Notes: generated from the sequence alone by a model not told the origin. A stretch of 64,000 nucleotides of DNA from Massilibacteroides sp. (GCF_028705895.1 NZ_JAQWCQ010000006.1:34634-98633), one strand, 5' to 3'. Shown: positions 18,907 to 28,778, counted from the stretch's first letter. A program made the numbers and translations.

Positions 18907-18942
18907 AACGGGGCGGTTCTGACTTCAGAGCAGCCCCGTTTT
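18907..18942 (+). terminator. Rho-independent terminator after the M23/LysM gene
   Basis: The stem AACGGGGC / GCCCCGTT has an inner TCTGA/TCAGA stem and is followed by TTTTCTTTG. Confidence 0.8.
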
Positions 18943-18996
18943 CTTTGATGTGCTAATCTTTTCAGTTTGTAGCGTAATTAATCGGAGCTTTTTGAC

Positions 18997-19004
18997 TAAG
19001 TTTG
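18997..19004 (+). promoter_or_regulatory. -7 promoter element very close to the DUF1599 start
   Basis: TAAGTTTG matches TAnnTTTG. It ends only 10 bases before the ATG, so the transcript would be nearly leaderless. No -33 box at the proper spacing was seen. Confidence 0.35.
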
Positions 19005-19014
19005 TAGCAAGTTT

Positions 19015-19569
19015 ATGGCTAACAATATGGTAGATACTAAGGAACAATTTGAGAAAATAATCTCTTTGTGCAGAGATTTATTTGAAAAAAAACTTCATGA
19101 TTATGGTCCTTCCTGGCGTATTATGCGTCCTCAGTCTGTAACGGATCAGATATTCATTAAAGCAAATAGAATCAGAAGTCTGGAAACAAAAGGAGTAAGC
19201 CTTGTTGGTGAAGGTATTGTTCCTGAGTTTATCGCAATTGTTAATTATGGAATTATCGGATTAATACAATTGTCGCTTGGTTATGCCGAAACAACAGATA
19301 TTTCAGCACCAGATGCTTTAAAGTTGTATGATAAACATATGACGGAAACAAAAGAGCTGATGTATGCTAAGAATCATGATTACGATGAAGCTTGGCGAAG
19401 TATGCGTGTCAGTTCATATACCGATTTGATTCTGATGAAAATATATCGGACTAAACAGATTGAAAGTAACGCCGGCCAAACATTGGTTTCAGAAGGGATT
19501 GATGCCAATTATATGGATATGGTAAATTATGCCTTGTTCGGGCTTATAAAGTTGAAATTCGGAGAATAA
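19015..19569 (+). CDS. DUF1599 protein with two repeated domains
   Basis: This 184-residue protein is made of two similar halves. In the first, LFEKKLHDYGPSWRIMRPQS precedes IFIKANRIRSLETKG. In the second, LMYAKNHDYDEAWRSMRVSS precedes LILMKIYRTKQIESN. Each half ends with a VNYGIIGLIQL-type helix (VNYALFGLIKL in the second). This is the DUF1599 family, also described as a nucleotide-modification-associated domain and often found as a tandem in Bacteroidetes. No catalytic function is established. The conserved Lys, His-Asp-Tyr and Trp in both copies suggest two equivalent binding sites. It heads a run with the DoxX-like, tpiA, SPOR and folE genes. Confidence 0.8.
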   Translation: MANNMVDTKEQFEKIISLCRDLFEKKLHDYGPSWRIMRPQSVTDQIFIKANRIRSLETKGVSLVGEGIVPEFIAIVNYGIIGLIQLSLGYAETTDISAPDALKLYDKHMTETKELMYAKNHDYDEAWRSMRVSSYTDLILMKIYRTKQIESNAGQTLVSEGIDANYMDMVNYALFGLIKLKFGE

Positions 19570-19575
19570 TAATAA

Positions 19576-20859
19576 GTGATGGATTATAAAAAGACAACAA
19601 TAAAGATACTGGCTGAAGCAAGTAGATTGTTGATCGGATTGACATTTGCTTTTTCCGGATTTGTAAAAGCGATTGATCCCGTTGGCTTTACGATTAAGAT
19701 AAATGATTATCTGACAGCGTTTGGCGTTGAGACTTTAAAAGCCCTTTCCGGAATAATTTCCTTTAACCTGATTGCGATAGAATTTATGGTTGGGATCTGT
19801 GTTTTGCTCGGTGCTTATCGCAGATACTCAAGTTTTCTTGCGCTTTTGTTGATGGTCTTTATGACACCATTGACGTTGTATCTTGCTTTGTTTAATCCGG
19901 TGTCCGACTGTGGTTGTTTTGGAGATGCCGTAGTACTTACCAATTGGGAAACATTCTATAAGAACATTGTTCTCTTAGTCGCGGCTGTCTTTTTGTTTAT
20001 ATATAATCAACGTATTCTACCTTTCTTTACCTACAAATCCTATTGGTTTGTTGCGTTGTACGCATATTCCGCCTGCATATTCTTTTCCTATCAGAATTAT
20101 GCGCATTTACCTCTCAAAGACTTTCGTCCGTATAAAATAGGAGCGGCTATTCCGGCGTTAATGGCTATTCCGGAAGGCGCAGAAGAAGACGAATACCGCT
20201 ACACGTTTGTTTACGAGAAAGACGGTGTCCGTAAAGAGTTTGCTTTGGATGATTATCCTTCAGATGATCCGAACTGGACTTTTGTTGAGTCCAAAACTGA
20301 ATTGATAAAGCAAGGCTATGTTCCTCCGATTACGAACTTTGTTCTTTTTAATGAAGACGATCAGAACGTGACAGAAGATATTCTTTCTGATTCGAAAGGG
20401 GTGCTCTTGTTGATTGCTCCCAAAGTGGAAAAAAGTGAAGACCAACGGTTGGATGACATAAACGCAACTTATGATTATGCGAACGAGCATGGCATTAAGT
20501 TTTATTGCGTAACATCTTCAACGAAAGATCAGGTACAAGAATGGATTGATACAACCGGAGCTGAATATCCCTTTCTGATGGGGGATGAAACGCTTCTTAA
20601 AACAATAATCCGTTCGAATCCAGGACTTGTATTGCTGAAAAACGGGATTGTTTTTGCCAAATGGCATTACAATGATTTCCCGACAGAAGAAGAGATCGAA
20701 AAGGTTCTTTCAGATTATTTAAGTAAAGATACCGTTAAACCTCGTGAAGAAGACAAGCAAATCGCTATTTGTTTAGTCGCATTTACTGTACCTTTGTTGT
20801 TCGTTTGGATATACGACTATTTTCGGTACAGACGGAGAAAGAAAAATATTAATGTATAA
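19576..20859 (+). CDS. DoxX/MauE-like membrane protein with thioredoxin-like C-terminal half (BT_3928 family)
   Basis: The 427-residue protein has an N-terminal membrane part with about four helices (LLIGLTFAFSGFVKAIDPVG, FMVGICVLLGAYRRYSSFLA and others) and the Cys pair CGCFG in NPVSDCGCFGDAV. A fifth helix lies near residue 155. The soluble region that follows is thioredoxin-like (about 260-380: GVLLLIAPKVEKSEDQ, GIKFYCVTSSTKDQVQ). A last helix (ICLVAFTVPLLFVWIYDYF) and a basic tail end the protein. Related DoxX/MauE proteins take part in membrane redox chemistry. The electron partner is unknown. It lies 6 bp after DUF1599 and 21 bp before tpiA. Confidence 0.8.
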   Translation: MMDYKKTTIKILAEASRLLIGLTFAFSGFVKAIDPVGFTIKINDYLTAFGVETLKALSGIISFNLIAIEFMVGICVLLGAYRRYSSFLALLLMVFMTPLTLYLALFNPVSDCGCFGDAVVLTNWETFYKNIVLLVAAVFLFIYNQRILPFFTYKSYWFVALYAYSACIFFSYQNYAHLPLKDFRPYKIGAAIPALMAIPEGAEEDEYRYTFVYEKDGVRKEFALDDYPSDDPNWTFVESKTELIKQGYVPPITNFVLFNEDDQNVTEDILSDSKGVLLLIAPKVEKSEDQRLDDINATYDYANEHGIKFYCVTSSTKDQVQEWIDTTGAEYPFLMGDETLLKTIIRSNPGLVLLKNGIVFAKWHYNDFPTEEEIEKVLSDYLSKDTVKPREEDKQIAICLVAFTVPLLFVWIYDYFRYRRRKKNINV

Positions 20860-20880
20860 CATATTAAATAAATTGTACTT

Positions 20881-21636
20881 ATGAGAAAGAATATTGTTGC
20901 AGGGAACTGGAAAATGAATACGACACTTCCGGAAGGTCTTGCTTTGGCAAAAGATTTGGATGCTGCATTGAAAGGAAAAACAGTAAACTGTGATGTCGTT
21001 ATTGGTACTCCATTTACGCATTTGGCTACAGTAGCTGCTGCTATTGATACAGCTAAGATCGGTGTAGCTGCTGAAAACTGTGCAGATCAGGAAAAAGGAG
21101 CTTATACAGGCGAAGTTTCAGCTGCTATGGTCGCTTCAACCGGTGCAAAATACGTGATTCTTGGTCACTCTGAAAGACGTGCATACTATCACGAAACTGC
21201 AGAAATATTGAAGACAAAAGTGAACTTAGCGTTGGCAAACGGACTTACTCCTATCTTCTGTATTGGTGAAGTATTGGAAGAAAGAGAAGCCGGAAAGCAC
21301 TTTGAAGTAGTTGAAGAACAAATCAAGAAATCTTTGTTCGATCTTTCTGTTGCCGATTTTGGAAAGTTAGTATTGGCTTACGAACCGGTTTGGGCAATCG
21401 GAACAGGCAAAACAGCCTCTTCTGATCAGGCACAGGAAATTCACGCTTATATTCGTAAAGTAATTGCCGGAAAATACGGACAAGAAGTAGCCGATAATTG
21501 CTCTATTCTTTATGGAGGAAGCTGTAATGCTTCTAACGCCAAAGAACTATTCTCAAAACCTGATGTTGATGGTGGTTTGATTGGTGGTGCCTCTTTAGGT
21601 GTGGATAAGTTCCTTCCGATAATTGAAGCATTTTGA
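20881..21636 (+). CDS. tpiA: Triosephosphate isomerase
   Basis: This enzyme interconverts dihydroxyacetone phosphate and glyceraldehyde 3-phosphate. The 251-residue protein has all active-site motifs: [10 protein letters not shown] (Asn11 and Lys13 region), [12 protein letters not shown] (catalytic His), and [16 protein letters not shown] (catalytic Glu and the flexible loop). The phosphate-binding end YGGSCNAS and [10 protein letters not shown] is intact. Codon use is regular, as expected for a strongly expressed gene. A compound hairpin follows the stop. Confidence 0.97.
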   Translation: MRKNIVAGNWKMNTTLPEGLALAKDLDAALKGKTVNCDVVIGTPFTHLATVAAAIDTAKIGVAAENCADQEKGAYTGEVSAAMVASTGAKYVILGHSERRAYYHETAEILKTKVNLALANGLTPIFCIGEVLEEREAGKHFEVVEEQIKKSLFDLSVADFGKLVLAYEPVWAIGTGKTASSDQAQEIHAYIRKVIAGKYGQEVADNCSILYGGSCNASNAKELFSKPDVDGGLIGGASLGVDKFLPIIEAF

Positions 21637-21650
21637 TAATTAGTAAAACA

Positions 21651-21715
21651 AAAGGGAATTTCCGACAGTAAAGTGCAGTCTGTCTGCACTCGATTATCGG
21701 ATATTCCCTTTCTCT
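21651..21715 (+). terminator. Compound hairpin terminator after tpiA
   Basis: The outer stem AAAGGGAATTTCCGA pairs with TCGGATATTCCCTTT (14 of 15). It encloses a perfect inner stem AGTGCAG / CTGCACT. TCTCTTTA follows. It lies between tpiA and the SPOR gene, so it probably lowers downstream expression. Confidence 0.7.
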
Positions 21716-21727
21716 TTATAACGAAGC

Positions 21728-22204
21728 ATGAGATATATATTTCTTTTATTAATCGCGTGGATAACTTTTCCCGTTTGTGCGCAGGAGCAGTACATGGGAC
21801 AAGCTTTTTCTATTATTGATGCCTTGCAGGAATCGGTTCCCGGAAAAGGAGAAGTCGAGATAAAACAATCTGCTGCGATTCGGAATTTAGTAGGTACACG
21901 TCGAGAGTTTATGGACAGCGATATTCAATATCTTGATGTTACCGGTTATCGTACACAAGTTTTTTCGGGTAATCTCAGAACCTCCAGAGAAGAAGCTTAT
22001 ACGAAGGAAAAAGAAATTAAAGAGATTTTTCCTGACCTGACGACCTATGTTGAGTATATGGCTCCGTTCTGGAGATTACGTGTCGGAGATTATCGGTCTC
22101 GTGAAGAGGCATATCATGCGATGCGTTTATTGATGGACGCATTCCCTTCTTATGCAAAAGAAATGTACATCGTGCGTGATGAGGTTAAAATCCCGTTATA
22201 TTAA
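21728..22204 (+). CDS. SPOR-domain envelope protein
   Basis: This 158-residue protein has a signal peptide ([19 protein letters not shown]). A C-terminal SPOR-type domain covers about 75-150: [40 protein letters not shown] and [15 protein letters not shown] domains bind glycan strands stripped of stem peptides at division sites. The gene lies 14 bp before folE. Confidence 0.8.
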   Translation: MRYIFLLLIAWITFPVCAQEQYMGQAFSIIDALQESVPGKGEVEIKQSAAIRNLVGTRREFMDSDIQYLDVTGYRTQVFSGNLRTSREEAYTKEKEIKEIFPDLTTYVEYMAPFWRLRVGDYRSREEAYHAMRLLMDAFPSYAKEMYIVRDEVKIPLY

Positions 22205-22218
22205 TCTACCTTATTAAA

Positions 22219-22809
22219 ATGAAAGATATAAGCGAAGAACAATTGGCCGCCCGCGAAGAACTAAAAGGGCACTATAAACATATTATAAACCTTTTAGGTG
22301 AAGATGCTGACCGCGAAGGATTGATTCGTACGCCTGAACGAGTGGCTAAAGCGATGCAGTTTCTTACAAAAGGGTATCACGAAGATCCTGAGGCTATTCT
22401 AAAGTCGGCTATGTTTGCAGAAGAAGGATACAAGCAAATGGTCATTGTGAAAGATATCGATTTCTTCTCTCTCTGTGAACATCACATGCTTCCTTTCTTT
22501 GGCAAAGCTCATATTGCTTATATTCCTAATAAATATATTACCGGGCTAAGTAAAATTCCCCGCGTTGTAGATATTTTCTCACGTCGTCTTCAGATACAGG
22601 AACGGCTGACTTTACAAATCAAAGAATGTATTCAGAAGACTCTAAATCCATTGGGCGTCATGGTGGTGATTGAAGCGCAACATATGTGTATGCAGATGCG
22701 TGGCGTGGAGAAGCAGAACTCCCTGACTACCACATCAGACTTCACCGGCTTTTTCCAACAAGCCAAAACTCGTGAAGAATTTATGAACCTGATCAAACAC
22801 AACAGGTAA
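22219..22809 (+). CDS. folE: GTP cyclohydrolase I
   Basis: This enzyme makes 7,8-dihydroneopterin triphosphate from GTP, the first step to folate. The 196-residue type I enzyme shows [17 protein letters not shown], the zinc motif [16 protein letters not shown] (Cys86, His89), [32 protein letters not shown], and the second zinc Cys in [20 protein letters not shown]. All catalytic residues are present. Confidence 0.96.
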   Translation: MKDISEEQLAAREELKGHYKHIINLLGEDADREGLIRTPERVAKAMQFLTKGYHEDPEAILKSAMFAEEGYKQMVIVKDIDFFSLCEHHMLPFFGKAHIAYIPNKYITGLSKIPRVVDIFSRRLQIQERLTLQIKECIQKTLNPLGVMVVIEAQHMCMQMRGVEKQNSLTTTSDFTGFFQQAKTREEFMNLIKHNR

Positions 22810-22850
22810 TCCTACTCAGTTCACGTAGAATTAATTTCATACAATATTTG

Positions 22851-22858
22851 TACCTTTG
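22851..22858 (+). promoter_or_regulatory. -7 promoter element before mnmA
   Basis: TACCTTTG matches TAnnTTTG and lies 27 bases before the mnmA ATG. It supports the start at 22886, because the earlier in-frame TTG at 22856 falls inside this box. Confidence 0.5.
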
Positions 22859-22885
22859 CTGCTGATTAAGCTTGAGGAAAAAAGA

Positions 22886-23962
22886 ATGAACATAGCAGCA
22901 TTGGTGTCAGGAGGAGTAGATAGCTCCGTTGTTGTACATCGGTTGAAAGAAGCCGGTTACGATCCAACAATCTTTTATATCCGTATTGGAATGGAGGATA
23001 AGGATGGTTATATCAATTGTCCGGCTGAAGAAGATATTGAAATAACGACTTATATTGCACGGAAATATGGTTGTAAGATGGAGATTGTTTCCCTGCATGA
23101 AGAATACTGGGAAAAGGTAGTCAGTTACACCATCGATTCTGTAAAGCGGGGGTTAACACCTAATCCCGATATGATGTGTAATAAGTTTATCAAATTCGGA
23201 TGCTTTGAAGATAAGTGGGGGAAAGAGTTTGATAAGATAGCTACCGGTCATTATGCTACGACGACTGAAATAGACGGGAAAGTCTGGCTCTCAACCGCCA
23301 AAGACAAACATAAGGATCAAACTGATTTCTTAGCTCAAATTACCCGCCTTCAGATACAAAAATTAATGTTCCCTATAGGTGACTTATTGAAAAGTGAAGT
23401 CCGCGAGATAGCAGCTGTCGAAAAACTACCCAGTGCCCAACGGAAAGACAGTCAGGGAATCTGTTTTCTTGGAAAGATCAATTATAATGATTTTATAGAG
23501 CGCTATCTTGGAAAGCGTACAGGAAAGATCATTGAATTGGAAACCGGCAAGGTGGTAGGGAAACATAATGGATATTGGTTTCATACCATAGGTCAGCGAA
23601 AAGGTCTGGGACTGAGTGGTGGTCCTTGGTTTGTTATCAAAAAAGACATCAAACGTAATATTATTTATGTATCCAATGGGTACGATCCCGAAACCCAGTA
23701 TAATAAGATTGTAAACATGCAAGGTTTCGACTTTATAACGGAAGATCCCTGGGGGGATTTTGAAGGGACTAAAGATATAACCTTCAAAATACGACATACA
23801 CCGGAGTTTACAACCGGCCGACTTCACAAGATCGGGGATTTATATCGTATAGAATCAGATGAAAAAATACAAGGTGTCGCTCCCGGCCAATATGGTGTAG
23901 TCTATGATAAAGACAGCCATCTTTGTCTTGGCAGTGGGATGATTATAAATGAAGACCTCTAA
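22886..23962 (+). CDS. mnmA: tRNA-specific 2-thiouridylase MnmA
   Basis: This enzyme thiolates U34 of tRNA-Lys, tRNA-Glu and tRNA-Gln using sulfur relayed from a cysteine desulfurase. The ATG at 22886 is preceded by GAGGAAAAAAG and opens directly into the PP-loop motif [16 protein letters not shown]. The two catalytic Cys are in [12 protein letters not shown] and [13 protein letters not shown]. Other family motifs are [22 protein letters not shown], and [19 protein letters not shown]. The length of 358 residues is normal. Confidence 0.94.
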   Translation: MNIAALVSGGVDSSVVVHRLKEAGYDPTIFYIRIGMEDKDGYINCPAEEDIEITTYIARKYGCKMEIVSLHEEYWEKVVSYTIDSVKRGLTPNPDMMCNKFIKFGCFEDKWGKEFDKIATGHYATTTEIDGKVWLSTAKDKHKDQTDFLAQITRLQIQKLMFPIGDLLKSEVREIAAVEKLPSAQRKDSQGICFLGKINYNDFIERYLGKRTGKIIELETGKVVGKHNGYWFHTIGQRKGLGLSGGPWFVIKKDIKRNIIYVSNGYDPETQYNKIVNMQGFDFITEDPWGDFEGTKDITFKIRHTPEFTTGRLHKIGDLYRIESDEKIQGVAPGQYGVVYDKDSHLCLGSGMIINEDL

Positions 23963-23968
23963 ACATAA

Positions 23969-24003
23969 AAAGAGTGGCTGTTTTAGCAAAACAACCACTC
24001 TTC
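23969..24003 (-). terminator. Terminator of prs, shared with mnmA
   Basis: A 13-bp stem with one mismatch (GAGTGGYTGTTTT) and loop AGC lies between the convergent genes. On the minus strand it is followed by CTTTTTATGTTT, so it mainly ends prs transcription. Confidence 0.8.
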
Positions 24004-24027
24004 TGGAGTATATAATATACTGATAAA

Positions 24028-24972
24028 TTACTTAATTGCGTACAGGGTGCTTATTGATTCGTCGTTACAAACGCGTCGGATAGCTTCTGCAAACATATCG
24101 GCTATAGAAAGTACCTTTACCTTGGCACATTTCTTAGAATAAGGAATAGAGTCTGTGAAGATCATTTCTGTTAAAGCGGATTGGTCAACGCGCGAAGAGG
24201 CCGGATCAGACATTACTGCGTGGCTGGCAATTGCACGAACGGATCTTGCTCCATTTTCCATCATCAGATTGGCTGCTTTTGTAATCGTACCTCCGGTGTC
24301 CACCATATCGTCCACCAAAAGCACGTCTAAACCTTTTACATCTCCAATAATACGCATTTCTGCAACTTCATTTGCACGTAAACGTGATTTATGACAAATA
24401 ACCATCGGAAGGCCAAGATATTTAGAATAGCTGCTTGCTCTTTTGGTACCCCCAACATCCGGAGTCGCAATGCATAAATTTTCTACAGGTAAGCAGTTCG
24501 TGATATATTCCAGAAATACTGAAGAAGCATACAGGTGGTCAACAGGAACATCGAAAAATCCTTGTATCTGGTCTGCATGTAAATCCATTGTAATTAATCT
24601 GTTTATTCCCGCAGTTCCTAACAGGTCAGCAATAAGTTTTGCCCCGATAGATACACGTGGTTGGTCTTTTCTGTCTTGACGAGCCCAACCGAAATAAGGA
24701 ATGACAGCGATAATGGAATGAGCAGAAGCACGCTTGGCAGCGTCGATCATAAGCAACAACTCCATCAGGTTGTCTGAATTAGGAAACGTAGATTGAACTA
24801 AGAAAACATCACGTCCACGAATGGATTCTTCATAAGAAACAGCGAATTCTCCATCAGCGAAGTGCTGGATATTCATCTGTCCTAACGGACAACCAAGACT
24901 AAGGCAAATTTTCTCTGCAAGATAACGGGAATTACTCCCCGAAAACACCAAAAAAGGAGTTTGTGTACTCAT
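24028..24972 (-). CDS. prs: Ribose-phosphate pyrophosphokinase
   Basis: This enzyme makes PRPP from ribose 5-phosphate and ATP, feeding purine, pyrimidine, His and Trp synthesis. The 314-residue class I enzyme has FSGSNSRYLAEKICLSLGCP, FADGEFAVSYEESIRGRDVF, WARQDRKDQPRVSIGAKLIA, MDLHADQIQGFFDVPVDHLY and the PRPP loop VLLVDDMVDTGGTI. The neighbouring trp operon also needs PRPP (TrpD), but the genes are not co-transcribed. Confidence 0.96.
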   Translation of the reverse strand: MSTQTPFLVFSGSNSRYLAEKICLSLGCPLGQMNIQHFADGEFAVSYEESIRGRDVFLVQSTFPNSDNLMELLLMIDAAKRASAHSIIAVIPYFGWARQDRKDQPRVSIGAKLIADLLGTAGINRLITMDLHADQIQGFFDVPVDHLYASSVFLEYITNCLPVENLCIATPDVGGTKRASSYSKYLGLPMVICHKSRLRANEVAEMRIIGDVKGLDVLLVDDMVDTGGTITKAANLMMENGARSVRAIASHAVMSDPASSRVDQSALTEMIFTDSIPYSKKCAKVKVLSIADMFAEAIRRVCNDESISTLYAIK

Positions 24973-25017
24973 TATTCCGACGATTTTCTTTAGAATGAAT
25001 AAAGTTTAATTATGCCG

Positions 25018-25025
25018 CAAAAGTA
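25018..25025 (-). promoter_or_regulatory. -7 promoter element before prs
   Basis: On the minus strand this reads TACTTTTG, matching TAnnTTTG, 45 bases upstream of the prs ATG. No clear -33 box was found. Confidence 0.4.
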
Positions 25026-25077
25026 CAAAACTTATTTGCAATATACCTGTAATACTGTCTTTTTTCCCTTATTTAGA

Positions 25078-26760
25078 TTAGAGATACATAAATTTCAAGA
25101 CCTTCCCTGAAAACGGTTCCATTTCCAACTGGTAAGGACAAGCGCTTGTTAATGTGCCGATAGTTTCTTTTCCGGTAAACAGATCCTTGACTTTCGCAGG
25201 TAAATTATCTCCGATTCCTAATCCGTCAAATGCTTGTTGAGGGATGTTCACGCGTACGGTTTTAGGCGAACGGTCAAAATTAACGACGACTAATAATACC
25301 TCGTTTTCAAATTTGCGTAAGAAAGCATACTGATGGTATAAATTAAAGTCCGGATTATTTTCATTCGCATAGACCAGATCGTGAAAATCTCCGGAAAAAA
25401 CGCTTTTTTCTTCTTTCGCTATATTTAAAAGCTTAGAATAAAAGTCCCTTAATGCTTGCTCTTCTGCCGTAGAAGTATTGTTTAGCCAATTGCGAACGGT
25501 TGACATGCTCCAATAGTCAAATATGCTCGTTCTTCCGTCTCTACCGCTAAATCCCTCTTCATCCATGCCGCGTTCCCCTAATTCCTGTCCGTTATAGATC
25601 ATCACCGGGTTGGTATTCATTAAAGTTGCAACAATCATGGTAGGAATACCCGCGATAGCATTACCCGCAAAGAAATCTGAGGCAATACGTTGTTCGTCAT
25701 GGTTCTCCATAAAGTTTAGCATGTTCTTCTGGATGCCTTCAACGGATTTCCAGCAATCAGAAATACTACTGGCGGGAGTATGCCCGCAAACAATTCCTCT
25801 TAGGGTATCATACAAGCCAACTTTATCATATAAATAATCAAACTTTCCATTGAAGATATAATTGCGATATTCAGCCGGATTATATACTTCCGCAATAAAA
25901 CATACGTCAGCATGAGCTTTCACCTGAGGAATCGCCCAGTTCCAGAATTCTACCGGAACCATCTCTGCCATATCACAACGGAATCCATCCACGCCTTTAT
26001 CTGCCCAGTAGAGGAGAATCTCCAGCATCTTTTTCCACGTTGAGGGGATGGGGTCAAATACGCGTTGTCCACCGTTCAGATAATCTATACCGTAGTTCAG
26101 TTTCACCGTTTCATACCAATCGTTTTTGCCGGGAGTCGTACTGAAACAATCATTACCTGTTACTTTTGCCGGAAACTCACTGTATTCGAAATCTTCAATT
26201 TGCTTTTCTGAATCGTAATGCAATACTAATGTACTTCCGGGAAAGTAATAAAAGTTATTATTACGATCAAATGCTCTGGTGGTGTTGTCATGTTGTCCTA
26301 AGTCTTCTATAAAAGGAGGCAGGCAGTCCGAATGATATTGTCGTGATACGTGATTGGGTACAAAATCAATAATTACATTCAATCCGGCATCATGCGTGCG
26401 TTCAACCAGATGTTCAAATTCTTTCATTCTCTTTCTTACATTGTCGGCCAGATCCGGATCCACATCGTAATAATCCTTGATTGCATATGGAGAACCCGCT
26501 TTACCTTTAACTGTGGCCGAATGATCCGGTCTTATTCCGTATGCCGAATAATCAGTTTCAGTAGCATGTTCTATCACTCCTGTGTACCAAATATGAGTGG
26601 TTCCCAGCTCCTTGATCTGTTTTAATATATTTGCCGTGAAGGTTGAAAACTTACCGACACCATTTTCCTGAATGCTACCGTCTTTCTTCAGTGATTCGTT
26701 CAGATTTCCGAATAATCTGGGAAATACTTGATAAATAACTATCTTTTCATTCTTTTTCAT
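25078..26760 (-). CDS. GH13 alpha-amylase family glycosidase, cytoplasmic
   Basis: This 560-residue enzyme has no signal peptide. The four conserved GH13 regions are present: VIIDFVPNH (region I), GFRCDMAEM (region II, nucleophile Asp263), CFIAEVYN (region III, acid/base Glu291) and NFMENHDEQR (region IV, Asp355). It starts with IVIYQVFPRLFG and has a C-terminal beta domain (VLLVVVNFDRSPKTVRVNI). It probably acts on intracellular alpha-glucans or imported maltodextrins. The exact specificity is not visible. It is 39 bp upstream of a patatin gene on the same strand. Confidence 0.9.
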   Translation of the reverse strand: MKKNEKIVIYQVFPRLFGNLNESLKKDGSIQENGVGKFSTFTANILKQIKELGTTHIWYTGVIEHATETDYSAYGIRPDHSATVKGKAGSPYAIKDYYDVDPDLADNVRKRMKEFEHLVERTHDAGLNVIIDFVPNHVSRQYHSDCLPPFIEDLGQHDNTTRAFDRNNNFYYFPGSTLVLHYDSEKQIEDFEYSEFPAKVTGNDCFSTTPGKNDWYETVKLNYGIDYLNGGQRVFDPIPSTWKKMLEILLYWADKGVDGFRCDMAEMVPVEFWNWAIPQVKAHADVCFIAEVYNPAEYRNYIFNGKFDYLYDKVGLYDTLRGIVCGHTPASSISDCWKSVEGIQKNMLNFMENHDEQRIASDFFAGNAIAGIPTMIVATLMNTNPVMIYNGQELGERGMDEEGFSGRDGRTSIFDYWSMSTVRNWLNNTSTAEEQALRDFYSKLLNIAKEEKSVFSGDFHDLVYANENNPDFNLYHQYAFLRKFENEVLLVVVNFDRSPKTVRVNIPQQAFDGLGIGDNLPAKVKDLFTGKETIGTLTSACPYQLEMEPFSGKVLKFMYL

Positions 26761-26799
26761 TTTCTGGTCTCCTTTGTAAGGTTGTTTCTATATTGTCTG

Positions 26800-27651
26800 C
26801 TAAGCCGGTTTCTCCAATGATGTATTCTCCGGCATCCCTTTAGTGATAAACTCTTTTATGGGTTTATTCCCAGCACTATTCATTATATTAGCGAAAACTA
26901 ATGACGCTCTGTCATAGCCTATCTCCGAAATCTGATTAACGTTTTCAAGGTCGAACGTTTTATATTGACCGAACTCTTCTGCCTCTATCAGTACATCGCA
27001 AAGTTCTCTGTCTTCCAGTGTATTCGCCCTGAACATGTAATGGTAAGAACGTTCGGCAATATGGAAAATTGTCTTTTTGTATTTTTGCGGAATAAGCGGA
27101 CTTACATTTACTCCGATCACAAACTCACATTCATTCCTGATCACGGAAACCGGAAAATTGCGAAACAAACCACCATCCACATAGTGTATTCCATCAATAA
27201 CAACCGGATTAAAAATAATCGGAATGCTGCATGATGCTGTTACTGCATCTACGATTGATCCGCTTTTGAATAAATGACTTTCACCATTGTCAAGATCCGT
27301 TGCAACAACAATAAGCGGAATTTTTAATTCCTCGAATGTGTTTGCCCGTAGATGTCGTTTCAGGAATAAGCGGAATCGCATGCTGTCAAATAATCCGGAT
27401 TTCGGTAACTGCAATTGTGCAAATTCGGAAAATTCACGCCCTGTAAACAATTCTTTTATTTCCTCCGGTTTATATCCGTCGGCAAATAAAGCCCCCATTA
27501 AGGCTCCTGCGCTGGTTCCTGCAATAACATCGGGGATAAGGCCTTCTTCTTCCAGCTTTTTGAATACTCCTAAGTGCGCAAATCCCTTCGCTCCTCCACC
27601 GCTAAGAGCTAAACCTAAGGTGTACTTTCTTTGCCTGTTTTCGCTTACCAT
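26800..27651 (-). CDS. Patatin-like phospholipase (RssA/NTE family)
   Basis: This 283-residue serine acyl hydrolase has the patatin Ser-Asp dyad. The oxyanion loop is LALSGGGAKGFAHLGV, the nucleophile Ser47 is in IAGTSAGALMG, and Asp159 is in HYVDGGLFRNFPV. There is no signal peptide or transmembrane segment, so it is probably cytoplasmic. Membrane lipid remodelling is the usual role for the family; the substrate is unknown. The start MVSENRQRKYTLGLALSGGG leaves the usual short lead before the first motif. Confidence 0.9.
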   Translation of the reverse strand: MVSENRQRKYTLGLALSGGGAKGFAHLGVFKKLEEEGLIPDVIAGTSAGALMGALFADGYKPEEIKELFTGREFSEFAQLQLPKSGLFDSMRFRLFLKRHLRANTFEELKIPLIVVATDLDNGESHLFKSGSIVDAVTASCSIPIIFNPVVIDGIHYVDGGLFRNFPVSVIRNECEFVIGVNVSPLIPQKYKKTIFHIAERSYHYMFRANTLEDRELCDVLIEAEEFGQYKTFDLENVNQISEIGYDRASLVFANIMNSAGNKPIKEFITKGMPENTSLEKPA

Positions 27652-27760
27652 TTATTGAGCTCTTATTTAACATAACAAATATGCGAATTTTTCGCTATAA
27701 TAGTATCTTAAATCATATTAAAAGGACGTTACAGAAAACTTTACGGCGCCGTCTGTTTTA

Positions 27761-27970
27761 TTACTCTGTCTTATCTGCCGGATAACCTATACTTTTTAAT
27801 TTCTCCTCTAATTCTTTTTTCGTAACCTCCTCTGTGTGATCTATGCTGATCAACTTATTCGCGATATCTACATTAATACCGTAAACGCCCGGGATAATGC
27901 CAATGTCTTTCCCGATTGCTCTTGCACAACCTGTACATTGAATGTTTCTGACTTTAAGGTCTGTTCTCAT
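27761..27970 (-). CDS. Heavy-metal-associated (HMA) domain protein, CopZ-like
   Basis: This 69-residue protein is a single ferredoxin-like HMA domain with the metal-binding motif NIQCTGCARAI (Cys12, Cys15) and the usual GYPAD end. Proteins of this size carry Cu(I) or other soft metals to ATPases or bind metals for detoxification. It begins only 12 bp after the trpA stop, so it is probably the last gene of the trp transcript. No copper ATPase or regulator is nearby. The aromatic residue often found near the CxxC is absent. Confidence 0.82.
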   Translation of the reverse strand: MRTDLKVRNIQCTGCARAIGKDIGIIPGVYGINVDIANKLISIDHTEEVTKKELEEKLKSIGYPADKTE

Positions 27971-27982
27971 AACTCTTTCTTG

Positions 27983-28756
27983 TTATTTACTTAATTCACG
28001 AAGTAATCCTTCTACCGCCTTTTGGGGGGTTGCTTCTGAGGCAAGAAGCTGAACAAACTTGCTGCCAACGATAACGCCCGAGGCATTAGCGGCTGCCGCG
28101 TCATATGTTGCCTTATTGCTGATACCAAAACCAACTAAGCGGGGATTCGTTAGGTTCATTCCGTTTATGCGTCGGAAATAAGCCTGCTTTTGCTCGTCAA
28201 AGCTGCTTTGCGCGCCTGTTGTAGCTGCGCTTGATACCATATAAATAAAGCCGCTTGTGTTACGATCGATTAAACGGATACGTTCTTCAGATGTTTCGGG
28301 TGTAATCAGCATGATCACTTTCACATTATAAGACTCTGCCACCGCCTTGTAGTCGGCTATGTAATCGGCATAAGGCAGGTCGGGAATAATCACGCCGTCA
28401 ATTCCTCTTTCCCGGCAAGAACGACAGAAATTCTCAAAACCGAATTGCATAATAGGATTCAGATAGCCCATCAGAATAATCGGAATATGTATTTCTTTCC
28501 GAACATCTTTTAATTGTTCAAAAAGGAGTTTCAGACTCATCCCGTTGCGTAACGCCTGCGTAGCAGCAGCCTGGATAACTACGCCATCGGCCATGGGGTC
28601 AGAGAAAGGAATCCCGACTTCAACCATGTCAATACCTCCCGTCTGCAATTCACGCAGCACAGACAATGTATCTTCTAATGCCGGATAGCCGGCCGTAAAA
28701 TAAACGGAAAGTATTCCGCTTTTTTTTAGTTCAAATAACTGATCTATTTTATTCAT
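27983..28756 (-). CDS. trpA: Tryptophan synthase alpha subunit
   Basis: TrpA cleaves indole-3-glycerol phosphate and passes indole to TrpB. The 257-residue protein has the catalytic Glu and Asp regions in [20 protein letters not shown] and [14 protein letters not shown]. It also has the phosphate loops in [14 protein letters not shown] and [14 protein letters not shown]. The flexible loop region [14 protein letters not shown] is normal. It ends the trpBEGDCFA order and is separated from trpF by a 63-bp spacer carrying a dispersed repeat. Confidence 0.95.
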   Translation of the reverse strand: MNKIDQLFELKKSGILSVYFTAGYPALEDTLSVLRELQTGGIDMVEVGIPFSDPMADGVVIQAAATQALRNGMSLKLLFEQLKDVRKEIHIPIILMGYLNPIMQFGFENFCRSCRERGIDGVIIPDLPYADYIADYKAVAESYNVKVIMLITPETSEERIRLIDRNTSGFIYMVSSAATTGAQSSFDEQKQAYFRRINGMNLTNPRLVGFGISNKATYDAAAANASGVIVGSKFVQLLASEATPQKAVEGLLRELSK

Positions 28757-28778
28757 AATTCTATCTATTTCTTTGTTG

